Of a stretch of DNA of 64,000 nt, positions 12,001-22,044 are shown piece by piece (within the stretch, counting starts at the first letter, position 1; each line of letters opens with the position of its first letter). The position numbers and the translations under genes were made by a program. The notes under the pieces are model-generated. The model was not told the DNA's origin, made no database searches, and saw only the letters and a program-made list of their open reading frames with translations. Source of the stretch: Bilabrum cf. latius (taxonomy: Eukaryota > Bigyra: Bicosoecida > Bigyra > Bicosoecida); contig OZ237768.1 of assembly GCA_965178125.1 (NCBI GenBank), positions 62,001 to 126,000 on the forward strand. Direction: 5' to 3'.

Positions 12001-15000
12001 GAGATTGCATGCATGTCCGGGGTGCTGCAGGCATGGGGCAGGGCAGCAAGGGCGTAGAGGCTCCAAAAACTAACCCTGCTTCGAGCGGCGGTGCGGGAGC
12101 AGCGTGCAGCTTTGCAAATTGGCATGAGGCAGCTCGGGATGGCTGTAGTTGCGCCGCACGGACTAGCTGTTGGACAGGTACCCGTCAGTAGTGAGGGGCA
12201 GAGCGACGTGCTGCAGCTCAATGGCCGAGAATGCAGGCTGCTCGGGGGCCTGTTCCAGCTTCTGGTCGCCAGGGCAGGTGCCAAGGGGCTGCAGAGTAGT
12301 AGCGGCGGGAAACGGCCACGGGGGCCGTCTGGCGTGCGGCGGCGCTCATTGTCCTCTTCGTCGTCCATATCTCGATTCTCTCGAAAGGGGGGGTGGCGGC
12401 GGGCAGCAGCCTTCGCTGCAGTGGTGCCAGCGACCACGGAGTATGCGTGGGGGCTGGCGCCGGGAGCGTCTGCTCTTGGGTAGGTTGGCACCAGGACCGA
12501 TACCAGACTGTGGGGTTGCGCTGATGCGGCGCGGCGTGCCCAGCAGGTGACGGAGGCGAGTTTCATGGGGTGGCTGGGGCTGGACGGATTCGGAGCGCCT
12601 CTCGTGAGGACTAGTGGCCGTCCTTCCCCGGCTTCGTAGGTTTAGCTGGCCTGCGTGCAGATGGGAATCATTGAGGATGGGGCAGGAGAGGGAGGAAGTG
12701 GCACTGCGGGTGTGCGATCGAACGAGGCGCATTCAAATCCTGATTGCGATGGTCGAGATGCCAAGGTCGTATGGGAGGTGCTGCAGGGGGCACGACATCC
12801 TCCGCTGCTCACCAGGGGTAGGTTCATGCGGTTCTGTGCGGGGGTTGGATTGCTTGCCAGTGAGGATGACAGGAGTCGGCTGCAGGCCGCATTCGAGGCC
12901 GAGGCCCAGGAGGACGCCACCGTAAGGCGGAGAACAGGGGATCGCCGTGTGCCTGAGCTTGGATCTACTGTAGCGTCCAGGCAGGCGAGGGCTGATCTCA
13001 TCGAGAGCGAGGGGAGACTGCCAGGCGCGGCCAGGGAGGCACTCATGCGCGCCTCTGCCAGAATGGGAGACAGCGCCATCGGCGAGAGCGTGGTTTCTGC
13101 CACGGGCGACACCTCGGTCATGGTGGAGGGCATTGGCTTCTAGGCCTTCCTCCGACTGCTAGGGTCGATCGCGTGGGATGTGTACGGAGAAGCTGCCGCT
13201 AGTCGGGCGAGGGAGGGGGGCAGACAGGCCGCCATCGTAGGGTCCAGTACCGGCGGTCGAGCGGGCGGTGATGGGGACAACCGGCAGATCAGCTTGAGTC
13301 CGGCATGCATGGCAGCTGCGGCGCTGATTCGCTTGCACGTGATGCCGGCTGCATTTGTGGCAGCTGCATGTGCCGCTCTTGATCTGGCTGAGGCAGGAAG
13401 GGGGGCCACCACTGGTGCAGCGGTGGAGCACGTGGCTCGGGCGGCGAATCTTGCGGCAGAGACAGGCGTGGCCCCAAGCCTAGCCATGACTCAGGCCGTG
13501 CAGCAGGGGCACGGTGCAGTGCTGGCCGACGATAGGGGTGTTCTCGAGGCTGCAGCAAGCCCACTCGTGCAGGACGGTCCCTCCGGCGTAGCTGTGACCC
13601 CGACTCCCACGCATGGCCCGTGGAGCAGTTTTCCTGCGGGTGCATTGCACGGCGCTGTCGAAGGCTAGGACCCCCACGCGCGTGATGTGTACGGCGAAGC
13701 GGCTCGGGACCCCGTCGGTTTCGTGCTGGCAGATGCTCCTCTGGACGAGGACGGACGAGCAGCAGTGCAGCTGCTGGCAGACAGTGCCGGGGCTCTGGAG
13801 GCTTTGTAGAGGCACTACGTCTCGGCTAGGAGCAGGACCAGCAGGGGCGACCGGAGCGCAGACACCCAGGACAAGCGATCTTCTGAGCCCGGCAGTCGTG
13901 CCGCGTTGCGCTCAGTATTTCGGTAGCTGGATGCAGATGGGGATAATGCTCTGAAAGGAGCCGAGCTGGGTGCCTTGGCGCGGTACTTGAGGGCCTACTC
14001 GGGAGGAGGGGTCAGTGGCATGAGCAAGGGGCAGGAGCAGGGGCCAGCTCGAGATGGTGTCCAAGTTGATCGGATCATCGATGCCGTTGCTACCAGCGGG
14101 GGCGGATCAATCAAATTTGACGGTTTCTGCGAGGCAGTTGACAGGGCGGGCGGGCTGTAGGGCGGCGACTCGCGCGTGGTGGTGGGCGCGCTGGCAGGCA
14201 GGCTCGCTGGACTGGTGCGGCCGCTGGACTCGACAGGAGGCGGGCGCTCGCCTGGAGCAGCAGGGTATGTGGCGAAGGCTGCTGGACACTAGAGTGGGGC
14301 AGGAGGTTAGTGGTAGAGCGAGCAGGCGAATGGATTTGAGGCAGCACATGCAGCGGCAGAGCGTGCTGCTGTGGAGCTCGAGGCACTGCGCATGATGAGG
14401 GCGTCTGCGGGGGCACTGGAGGAGGGTGAGACAAATGGTGCATCACATGCTGGTGTGCAAGAGGCGGGCAAGGACGCCAGGTCACTCGGTGCCACAGCTC
14501 GCGCCATGGCTAGAGGAGAGGCCGTGCCCGGCTCTGGCTGGGCAACTCGTGACGGGGATGGGGATGGGGACTCTGTGGACAGCGAGCTCGAAGCTGCAGC
14601 CAGAGGGGAGGGGCATGCATCATAGTAGAATGAAGGGGTGGATGGCCGTGGGCGCTTCGAGGCGTCGTTCCAGCCCACCGGAGCCAGGCCGAACGGAACA
14701 GGCGCTTCCCATCGGGCCCTGGCGCGCGCGCTGGCCCAAGACGCCCCTGCCCCCGCCCGCATGCAGCTTGCAGATGTGGAAGCGTTCCTTCGGGATGCCG
14801 GGCTCGATGCCGGCAAGCTGTCTCGGGCCGAGTGCAGGCGGCTATTCTCCGATGCATGCGCCATGCAAACCGCCCTGGACTTAAAGCAGGACCCGGGGGC
14901 CAAGGTGGCGGCCACCGGTCTGGGCACGCCGGCACTGGCGGGGCTCCTCGCGGCAGCGGGCACCATAGTGTACACGCGGCACCCGTTTCGACTGGATGGA

Positions 15001-16293
15001 ACCAGCAGGGTGTAGCGAATTGCGCTGTTGCTCCGAGGCGTCGATCTATCGGGTGCCGTGGCTCGCCGTGACATCAGCACGGGCAGGGGCGGTGCTGCGC
15101 TGGGAGGGCGCCGGTCGGTGAGCGCCGCGCGGGGAGGCAGACCGGCGCGGCAGCAGGAGCTGTTTCCCTCGGCCACACGGGCCCTGCGACGGGGAAGAGG
15201 GTCCTCATCGCCATCGCCATCCCTTGGGCCAGGCAAGGGAGGGCCCAGTGAAAGGAGCCAACAGCGGGTTCTAGAGGCGATGATGCTGGCTAGCGATGCA
15301 AGTGATCTTGGTGTTGAAGCAGGGATAGCGGGCGATCTCGAGAGATCTGCGGCCATGGATGCACCTTGGCTCGGTGGCAGGTCCAAGACAGCGGGCAGGG
15401 CCAGTACCAGGCCTGGATCCGTACCTAGCTCTCGGTCGAAGCCCGCTGTGGCACGTGCTCGATCCTCTGTGAGGCGGAAGGAGGCAAGTGGCAAGCTGCG
15501 ACTGTGGGAGTCTGCAGTGGGACCCTGGCCCGCCTCGGAGGAGGAGAGAACCATGGGAGCTGCTGCGGGGATGGGTGTGACGAGTGAGAGGGGGCCGCGG
15601 GTGGAAGTGTCCCGAGAGGCAGCGGCAGAGGCGGAGCTCCGACGGGATGGTGCACTGGCTCGAGCACGGGCCGTGGCAGAGGGTGGCCGCAGCGCCTACG
15701 ACCCCGAGGCAGCAGCGAGGCAGCTGGGGCGCAGTCGACCCAACTTCAGCGGCGGCCGGGCTGGGGCCACTCCCACTCCTCATAGCAGCGACAGGCAGGA
15801 CCAGGCCGTGGTGGACGCGGCCCGTCGGCTGGCTCGGGCCAGGGAGCAGGCGCTGCAGTGGACTAGGACCGCGCAGGGGCTGTCTAGCAGGAGGGGGGCG
15901 GGCGGGGATGAAGGTGAGGGTGAGGGTGGGGGTGAAGGGGTGCTGCACCTGGGAGATTAGGGTGCCGATAGGGGCAGAGATGGAGTGATGGGTGGGGAAG
16001 AAGAGACCTGGAATGGTGGGAGGGATGGCGATAATGAAGATGAAGAGGGTGCCACAGTTGGAGGTGGGGGAGTGCAGGAGGACAGGACTACGAGCCGAAA
16101 GTATGCAGGGACATACCCTGGTCATTGGTTCACAGGCATGATGCCAGCAGATCTAGACGCAGGTGCACCACCAGCGGATGACCTGGCCCATGACCCCGAG
16201 GGTCGCGCCACCATGCTGCTCGGGGCCATGTAGGCCAGGCAGAGGATTCGAGCTCCACTTCCGGTGCATGCGCTGGGGAGACCCCGAGAGTGA
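6020..16293 (+). CDS. Giant SFI1-like centrin-binding-repeat protein with EF-hand (3,390 aa, 27 in-frame UAG)
   Basis: Exon 1 is 6020-6271, the intron 6272-6372 (GTAAGT...TTTGCAG, phase 0), and exon 2 6373-16293, ending at TGA 16291. Exon 2 is a single frame of 9,921 nt with no internal TAA or TGA but 27 TAG: 7240, 7912, 8326, 8791, 9373, 9988, 10486, 10762, 10897, 11833, 12055, 12481, 12637, 12643, 13141, 13666, 13807, 13924, 14158, 14290, 14308, 14314, 14623, 14626, 15013, 15958, 16231. From about 7,650 to 12,060 it is built of roughly 33-residue repeats with the pattern M-Q-x6-RALRxW-x-W. This fits Sfi1 repeats, helical centrin-binding units of spindle poles and basal bodies. At 13910-13960 there is an EF-hand-like loop (DADGDNALKGAE). 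The N-terminal 400 residues and C-terminal 1,200 are low-complexity. A structural basal-body or rootlet role is inferred. Confidence 0.8.
6272..6372 (+). other. Intron of the SFI1-like gene (101 bp)
   Basis: The donor GTAAGT follows codon CTG at 6269-6271. The acceptor is TTTTGCAG, ending at 6372. Phase 0 joins the two open frames exactly. The upstream frame runs into a stop inside the intron if unspliced. Confidence 0.8.
6966..7016 (+). repeat. Hexanucleotide repeat coding for (Gly-Val)n in SFI1-like gene
   Basis: Short GGTGTG/GGCGTG units in frame encode a Gly-Val run in the N-terminal disordered part of the SFI1-like protein. Likely length-variable. Confidence 0.7.
9911..10125 (+). repeat. 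99-bp in-frame tandem duplication carrying a TAG/CAG difference
   Basis: One 33-codon SFI1-type repeat is duplicated almost exactly (9911-10009 vs 10010-10108). The codon after the shared GCGCATG is TAG at 9988-9990 in one copy and CAG at 10087-10089 in the other; the flanking bases are otherwise nearly identical. At this position in the other repeats of the protein Gln is the commonest residue (6 of 12 I could align) and Leu does not occur. This is the cleanest internal evidence that TAG is read as Gln. Confidence 0.9.
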
Positions 16294-16763
16294 CAGCAGA
16301 GAATTTATCATATTGTTGAATACAGTGTTAAACTCTCTCTTGCACTACTCGGACGGGTCCTCTGGGGCAGGGCTTAGCCTAACTCATTCAACAACTGCCT
16401 ATATGGTCGGCGCCCATCACTCTGGAGGAGCCACTGCACCGAATTCAGGTCCTCGCAATCCATTCGCGAGCATGCTTGGGAGTAAAGGGTCGTAGTTGTG
16501 CTGCGCAGAGCGCAATACACTGCAAGTGACTCACAGCTCGGTATAGCCTATAGTATCCATCAAAAAAGGATATAATCATGAGCTCTCCTGGCAACTTGGC
16601 TGCGTTCGACATCGGGCACCTGCAGTAGACCCCGGGGCCTCGTTGATCTGGCGTACTTCCACTCGTGTATCGCCACCGCCGATCAAATGATATGGTATTG
16701 GGACAGCGCTGCATTCTCGCAGCTCTAGCTTGGCACCATTTTGCAAGTAGCCAAAGCTGAGCA
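16294..16763. other. Tail-to-tail intergenic region
   Basis: These 470 bp lie between the stop codons of the SFI1-like gene (+) and the small membrane-protein gene (-). The stretch is more AT-rich than the coding DNA. No ORF here has support and I see no RNA gene. It presumably holds both 3' UTRs. Confidence 0.6.
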
Positions 16764-17408
16764 TTACTTCAACAGACCCATCCTAGCAAGTTTATGGGCT
16801 AACGAAAGCTCATTGTCGTACTACAGTCCTTCGATCTCCTTCTTTGCTTGCGCCCTTTCCTTGCGAAATGCGCGTTCAAGACCGTCTCGCTTCCATTTGA
16901 TCTTCTCCGCTTCTAAAACTTCTTGCCTTCGCCTTTCGCGGTCTTCTTCTCGCTTTATTGCATCCGATATTTGTTTGTCGAGCTAAATCCGGTACAGCTA
17001 CAGCTCGGCGGCTTGCTTTGGCTCCAAAGCTATCGGAGCGGGAGCCGGATTTACAATTGGATCCACACCTCGCTTTGCACGGGCTTTGGCAGTCTGGTCT
17101 ACGGATGTTAAGGGATCATCTCCATTTATTTCTACTTTTCTGCTGGACTCTTCATCAAGTTCGAGGATTGTCATTGTGTTGAGCTTCAATATCTCGCCAG
17201 TCTCCGCATCTGCAACCTCCATATGAGCGATTACAAGCCTGATAAGCCAGACAGCAGCGGCCAGTACAAATAAATAGTATACCACTTCACCCTGAAGCAA
17301 AGAGCAATGCTCCAAAAATAACACAAAGTAGCCAATAATGCATCATGATACAATGCAACGGACATGCAAAGAGGATGAGAACAAACTTTGAAACTGGAAA
17401 CCTGACAT
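16764..17408 (-). CDS. Small single-pass membrane protein with charged coiled-coil tail (194 aa, three in-frame UAG)
   Basis: Two exons on the minus strand: 17408-17352 and 17291-16764, with a 60-bp intron (GTATCA...GCTTCAG, phase 0). This is the only ATG-containing upstream frame I found that joins in phase. After about 20 residues comes a hydrophobic stretch (VVYYLFVLAAAVWLIRLV), probably a membrane anchor. A 50-residue acidic region follows, then a Lys/Glu/Arg-rich coiled coil (REEDRERRRQEVLEAE). In-frame TAG at 16998, 16983 and 16821; stop TAA 16764-16766. The coiled coil lies after the first two TAG codons and would be lost under the standard code. I do not recognise the family. The start codon is only 34 bp downstream of the LRR gene stop on the same strand, so that gene's 3' end occupies its promoter space. 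Confidence 0.6.
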
Positions 17409-17442
17409 TGAGCGGCACTGGCAAGCTGTGGCACCGTTCTGC

Positions 17443-20400
17443 TTATCGTGCAGTCCGATCATCCGAGCAGCCAGCAGCCAACAGCACCCGCTCGCACTAC
17501 TAATGGCCACCCAAGCGAGCAGCGCCAAGAATTCCCACGACTACCGAGTCCCCCGCCTCATCCGGTACTTCTCCTTGCATGCTCAGCGCACCTGCAAGTC
17601 TTCCTAGCCGCAAGCGCTTCGACAGCTCCAGCGGCCGACCATCTCTCGCCGCCCTGAAGGCAAGGTCGCGGTCCCGCCATGCGCACATGCCATTTCGCCA
17701 CTGGAGCAGCCTGCCCTGCCTCGACTTGCCGACCCACGCCCACACCTGCCTCACCAGCCGCTGCGCATGCAAGCAATCAGGATGCGCACCGGACAAGCGC
17801 TCAAGCCAAGGAATGATCCCAAGCTGATCAATGCGCAATGGCCTTGCCCGCATCCACCCCGGCGGCGTGGCGTGCTGCCAGCTCGGCCGGGCCAGCTCGT
17901 CCAAGCACGCCGTGTCCAGCACGCCCTGCAGCAAGATGCGAGCCGCGCGCGGGCACGCCATGCCGTGCGTCTCGATCGCATCCTTGAAGTACTCGACAGC
18001 AGTGTCAAAGCCGATCGCCTCCCCGTGGCACACGAGAGACAGCAGAGTGGCAGCTCGGGTGGCAAGCACCACAGGCGGCGGGAAGCTGCTAGCATCTCCA
18101 GCACGTGACAGACTTGCAGCCTTGCGGGTGAATCGCTCTGATACCCATGCAGCTGCGATGAGAGCTCTGTGGCTGGAGGCCTGCACACGCGGTGCACCAG
18201 CGGCCGATCTGTCCTCGCTCTCAGATAGGGCAATCACTTCACGGGCTAGTTCCATGCCATACAATCGGTTTTCCGAGCTATCAAAAGCCCCACGAGCCGC
18301 TTTCAGGGCCGCAAGGTCGTCAGGGCAGATCTGGGCGCATTCGTCGGCACTCCGCCAGTCAATGACTGGCCTCTCCTCAATGGCGGCAACACAGTCAGCA
18401 CATCCAGGTACCACGCGGAACACCTCCGCATTACACATAGGATCTAGCTTTGTTTTCTGCCTACCCTCGGTGAACGGTGGGGACAGAAGAAGGCGTAGCC
18501 TGCTGCCCTGGGCCCATGCCGCAGAGCACAGCACAGCGGCAGCAGGTCGATCAATGGCACGATGTTGCAGCTTCACGTTCACGAGAGATGCGCTATTGCC
18601 CAGGCATTGAGCTGCGGCTATCGCTTTCTTCAAGCCCCAGCGTGACCGGGCATGTATCGCTACTGCCGAACAAGTCAGGCGCAGGGACTGCAGTCCAGGG
18701 TGGCCCCCCACTGCCTTCCAGAACTCGGCTCTCTCGATCGGATCGTGCTTTTTGTCTTCCCCGCGGCGTATTGCATAGTGCAAGTCCAGCGATCGAAGGG
18801 CTGGCAGCATGAGGCCAGCCAGAGTGACTCGGCAGGTAGCTTGCAGTGCTGATTCCACGATAGAACAACTGTTTGAAAGAGCTAGGCTGGCTAGTCCGTG
18901 CATCTGCTCTACAGCAGCTGCCATGGCGTTGATTCTGTCCTGATCCAGCGACGACATGTCCAAACACAACTCTCTGAGGTGCACAGTTGGCGCGGTCAGT
19001 GCATCCGTGAGGTGCTTAAGGCTTTCGGAGTCATCTGATGTGGGCGTGAAGACCAGGCGCTCCAGGTCAGGACACCCTTGAAGTAGCGCTCGGGCATCTC
19101 GAGTGGCCAGTGCATCCAGTTGCACCCTGCGGATCCGAGGCGGTGGACCCTTCGTTGTTGCTGCTGCTTCGTCCAAACGAGGTCGCAAAGCCATCGGACT
19201 CGCCAAAGCCTTGGCTATATCGCTCGCACTCCCGAAATAGTCCCCATAATCGTGAATGTCTAACGCGGTCAGTGACGTCGACGACTTCAGGCCGAGCAAG
19301 AACTCCTGTGCAGGCGGCATGGCTTGATCCTGAATGACGTCACGAAAGCCGCCAATGAGCCGGAGGTGCTGCAGCGGGATGCTTGTGCGCGTCACCTAGT
19401 GAAACTGCACGCTTCCAGGCCCGTGCATGAGCAAGCAGCCGACAGCCTCCCGAGCTCCAGCCTAGTCAGTGATATATCCGCGTCGCCTGGTAATTGCTGC
19501 CCTGTTGAGTCTGCGTCGGGCGAATAAAAGCCTTATCATGGGATTATCTAGGTGCTAAAAGTACTTGGACGCCTGTCCATTCAGCCGTGGAAAGTCCAGG
19601 CGGCGGACTCCTCCCGCGATGGAGAGAAGAGACAGCAGCACGCCCACGCACTCATCTCCCATTGCGCTGCCTGCCAGTGACAGTCTGTCGAGTCCATCCC
19701 CCCTACTGGCCCTGCAGCAGATCGCCGCCCCGAGACAAGCAACGTTGCGGAGGGCGCTCCCTCTGCTACACGATGCGTGGACGAGCTAAGCTCTAGCTCT
19801 TGCAACTGCAGCATACTTTCGCGCAACCGCTGGATCGATACCTAGGAGCCTATCGGCCATGCCAGAGGCGCGTGATCTTGCAGGTTTCGCAGGTGCTGGT
19901 GCACGGTTCGCAGGTGCTGGAGGACAGTCAGCCACTGCTGCAAGCCCAGCGCCATTCCAAAGCAGCCGACCAGTGGGCCACAGCCTGGGTGTGTCGGTTG
20001 CCTGCGATTCGTCAGCGCCCCCTAGCTTCTTCCAGTCCTCCGGAGGCTCGCTTGACTTCGTCAGCGGCACCACGGGTAGCACTGCTCGTGGCTTGCCGCC
20101 GTCACCCACAAGAACCGCACAGCGAGTGGCCAAGCCGCGAGGCCTGTGTTCTGGCAGCAGCGGCAGGACGGAGCATGGCGCAACAGTGCCCAGATCATCT
20201 GGAACTCTAGCCAGTGACGGAAGTATCATCATATGAGCTTCGTACTTGGCCTTCTCCTCATCAGTTACTTGAAATATGTTGGGTATGTCTGACAGGTTGA
20301 GGTGACGCAGGCTCGAGTTCGCAGCAAGCCCCCATGACATGTCCCGGAATGCGTTTGGGCACATCATACAGCCTCGCAGCGACAGCGATCGCAATCTACA

Positions 20401-20811
20401 CGCTCTACTGTGGCAAAGCATTAGTCCGAGAGCCATACCGTCTTCATTGTTTGACAGTTGGGATCCGTCCAAGCTGAGCTCCGTCAAACGCGAGAGGGAG
20501 GGGAAAAAATACAGAGGGCTCTATTGATGGGACCACGAGCCCATACCAGGCAAATCCATTTGCTCAATGCGTGCGTTCAGCTCGATGCTTGCGCTTTTCA
20601 GCTTTCGCAGGCGAGCGAAATCACGCTACACGAGCTGTTGCACACTAAAATCTCTCCGCACGCCAACAGCCTGAGTGCCGACAGGTAGCGTCGATAGCGC
20701 CGCCACATCATCGATCCACTGCGAGAGCTTGAGGAAGACTTGTACACAGAACACTCTAAGTTGGTTATCAGATTTGCTATTGCACCGAGGCAGAAGCTGC
20801 ACGGCCCGGGA
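17443..20811 (-). CDS. Leucine-rich-repeat protein, copy 1 (about 1,120 aa, eight in-frame UAG; 5' exon unresolved)
   Basis: A single minus-strand frame runs from a TGA at 20812-20814 to TAA at 17443-17445, crossing TAG at 20626, 20521, 19786, 19555, 19462, 19396, 17500 and 17497. It contains irregular leucine-rich repeats resembling the ribonuclease-inhibitor/F-box LRR type (LTELSLDGSQLSNN, LRSLSLRGC, LRHLNLSDIPN, LDRLSLAGS, LTALDIHDYGD, LRSLDLHYA). They are interrupted by a Pro/Ala-rich linker at about residues 180-300. A long helical C-terminal half follows. No ATG opens the frame, so a 5' exon is expected upstream; a phase-0 acceptor (GTGCAG) at 20797-20799 would start this exon at 20796. 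Binding partner unknown. Copy 2 lies 4,602 bp away. I see no F-box, NACHT or TIR motif. Confidence 0.68.
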
Positions 20812-21800
20812 TCAAACATCCGTCTGAACCGGGTATCAGTACTCTCCGGATGCTTAGGAAGTCACAACACAACCATCTGCGCAATCTTCAATCTCCTAGA
20901 GCTGCACGATGGCCTGGTAGCAACACCCGTACCACCAGAGTTGGAGATGTCGAAGTCGGTGTAGCTTCCCAAGGATGTCTATGGGTGAAGAAGTTTACCC
21001 GATCAGCTTGCACCTCCTGATGGTGTTGAGGCGTATCGCCACCTTTGCTGGAGTGGCCATTCGGATATTGTAGGCAGCCAATGCAAGCCAGCTGCTCGTG
21101 GCGTTCTCCCAGAAATTGGTTGGATTGGCTCACCTCCATCCGGATGTTGGACTGAAATGAATCGCTATCCATACAAATCCGATCGAACCACCCCTTTTTT
21201 TCTGCTTTTCTCTCAATTCTTGAGGAGGATAGATACCGCCATAAGGATCCACCAAGGCGTTGAACTGCATATGGACCATGCCTCGGGTTTTCTCCAGTCA
21301 AATCGCACTCCGAGTCGCCGCACAGAGCATTGCAGGCCTGCTTGCTTGCTTGTATGGCTGCATGCATGCACGCAGCGGTGGTGCCGGTGGAACTGGAGCC
21401 TCGTTCCGGGCAGGCTTGTAGGTCAGTACAACATGTAGCAGATCGAGCCTTGGCAGCTGTATCAACACGCCCAGGTGCCCGAGGTACGACTCGGGCTTGA
21501 GGTGATATCCCGCTGCCCAGCCATCACGTGTCACAGGCAGAACAAATCGCCACAGCAGCGGGCCTGCAGGCTCGCATTGAGTAGCTGACCAAGCTCGCTG
21601 GCATCAATGGGAGCAATCATCGCGGTAGAGGGCATCACGTGCCTGGTCTGTGTCCCGCTGGCAGCAGCAGGCCAGCTAGATCCGGATTGTTACCCGACTA
21701 GGCCTAGTAGTACCCTGCTTGTTGCGACCAGGGTGAATCTCGCGTGCCGCCAATGCATCGCCCTCATCGTGATCGATGACCGCCTGTGTACCGTATGCCG
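17458..21800. repeat. Tandem duplication unit 1 (LRR cassette, about 4.35 kb)
   Basis: This stretch is collinear with 22060-26400 at an offset of 4,602 bp, apart from small in-frame indels (for example 6 bp near 20752). It includes the LRR gene and its upstream region. Identity is high throughout and fades beyond about 21800/26400. Left homology starts at the shared ATCATCCGAGCAG. Confidence 0.92.
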
Positions 21801-22044
21801 CAATAATGCCTTGCAAGGTAAATGATCTGGGCGATTCGCAAAGAGAGTGTCCAGGGCAGGCAGCTGATCCGGGATTGGATGATGTACGGTGCTCGGCACC
21901 GGCGTTATCACAATTAACACCCAATAAGGAACTGGTCGAACTTACCCAAAGTATCATGTGACGTGGATATGAAAACAAATGCATCGCATTTCAGCCACGG
22001 TATAAATAGCACATAGACGAGGGATGGTACAATCACGACTCCAA
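20812..22044 (-). other. Upstream region of LRR copy 1, exon structure unresolved
   Basis: About 1.2 kb between the LRR frame and copy 2. It probably holds 5' exon(s) of the LRR gene. Candidate coding pieces on the minus strand, also present in copy 2, include a segment with GWAAGYHLKPES and LIQLPRLDLL around 21430-21530. Copies 1 and 2 differ there by an in-frame two-residue indel. Another piece lies at 21607-21780. I could not join these into one start-to-exon path. Confidence 0.4.

Noticed and set aside
16240-16262. B-box-like GGATTCGAGCTCC
   Set aside because: It is inside the last codons of the SFI1-like gene and there is no tRNA cloverleaf around it.
7240-16293. A cluster of many small separate genes ending in TAG
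   Set aside because: All pieces lie in one frame, the repeat pattern runs across the TAG codons, most pieces lack ATG starts, and homologous repeats have CAG at TAG sites.
21995-22015. TATA-like GGTATAAATAGC on the plus strand
   Set aside because: No plus-strand gene follows; only the 3' end of minus-strand LRR copy 2 lies downstream.
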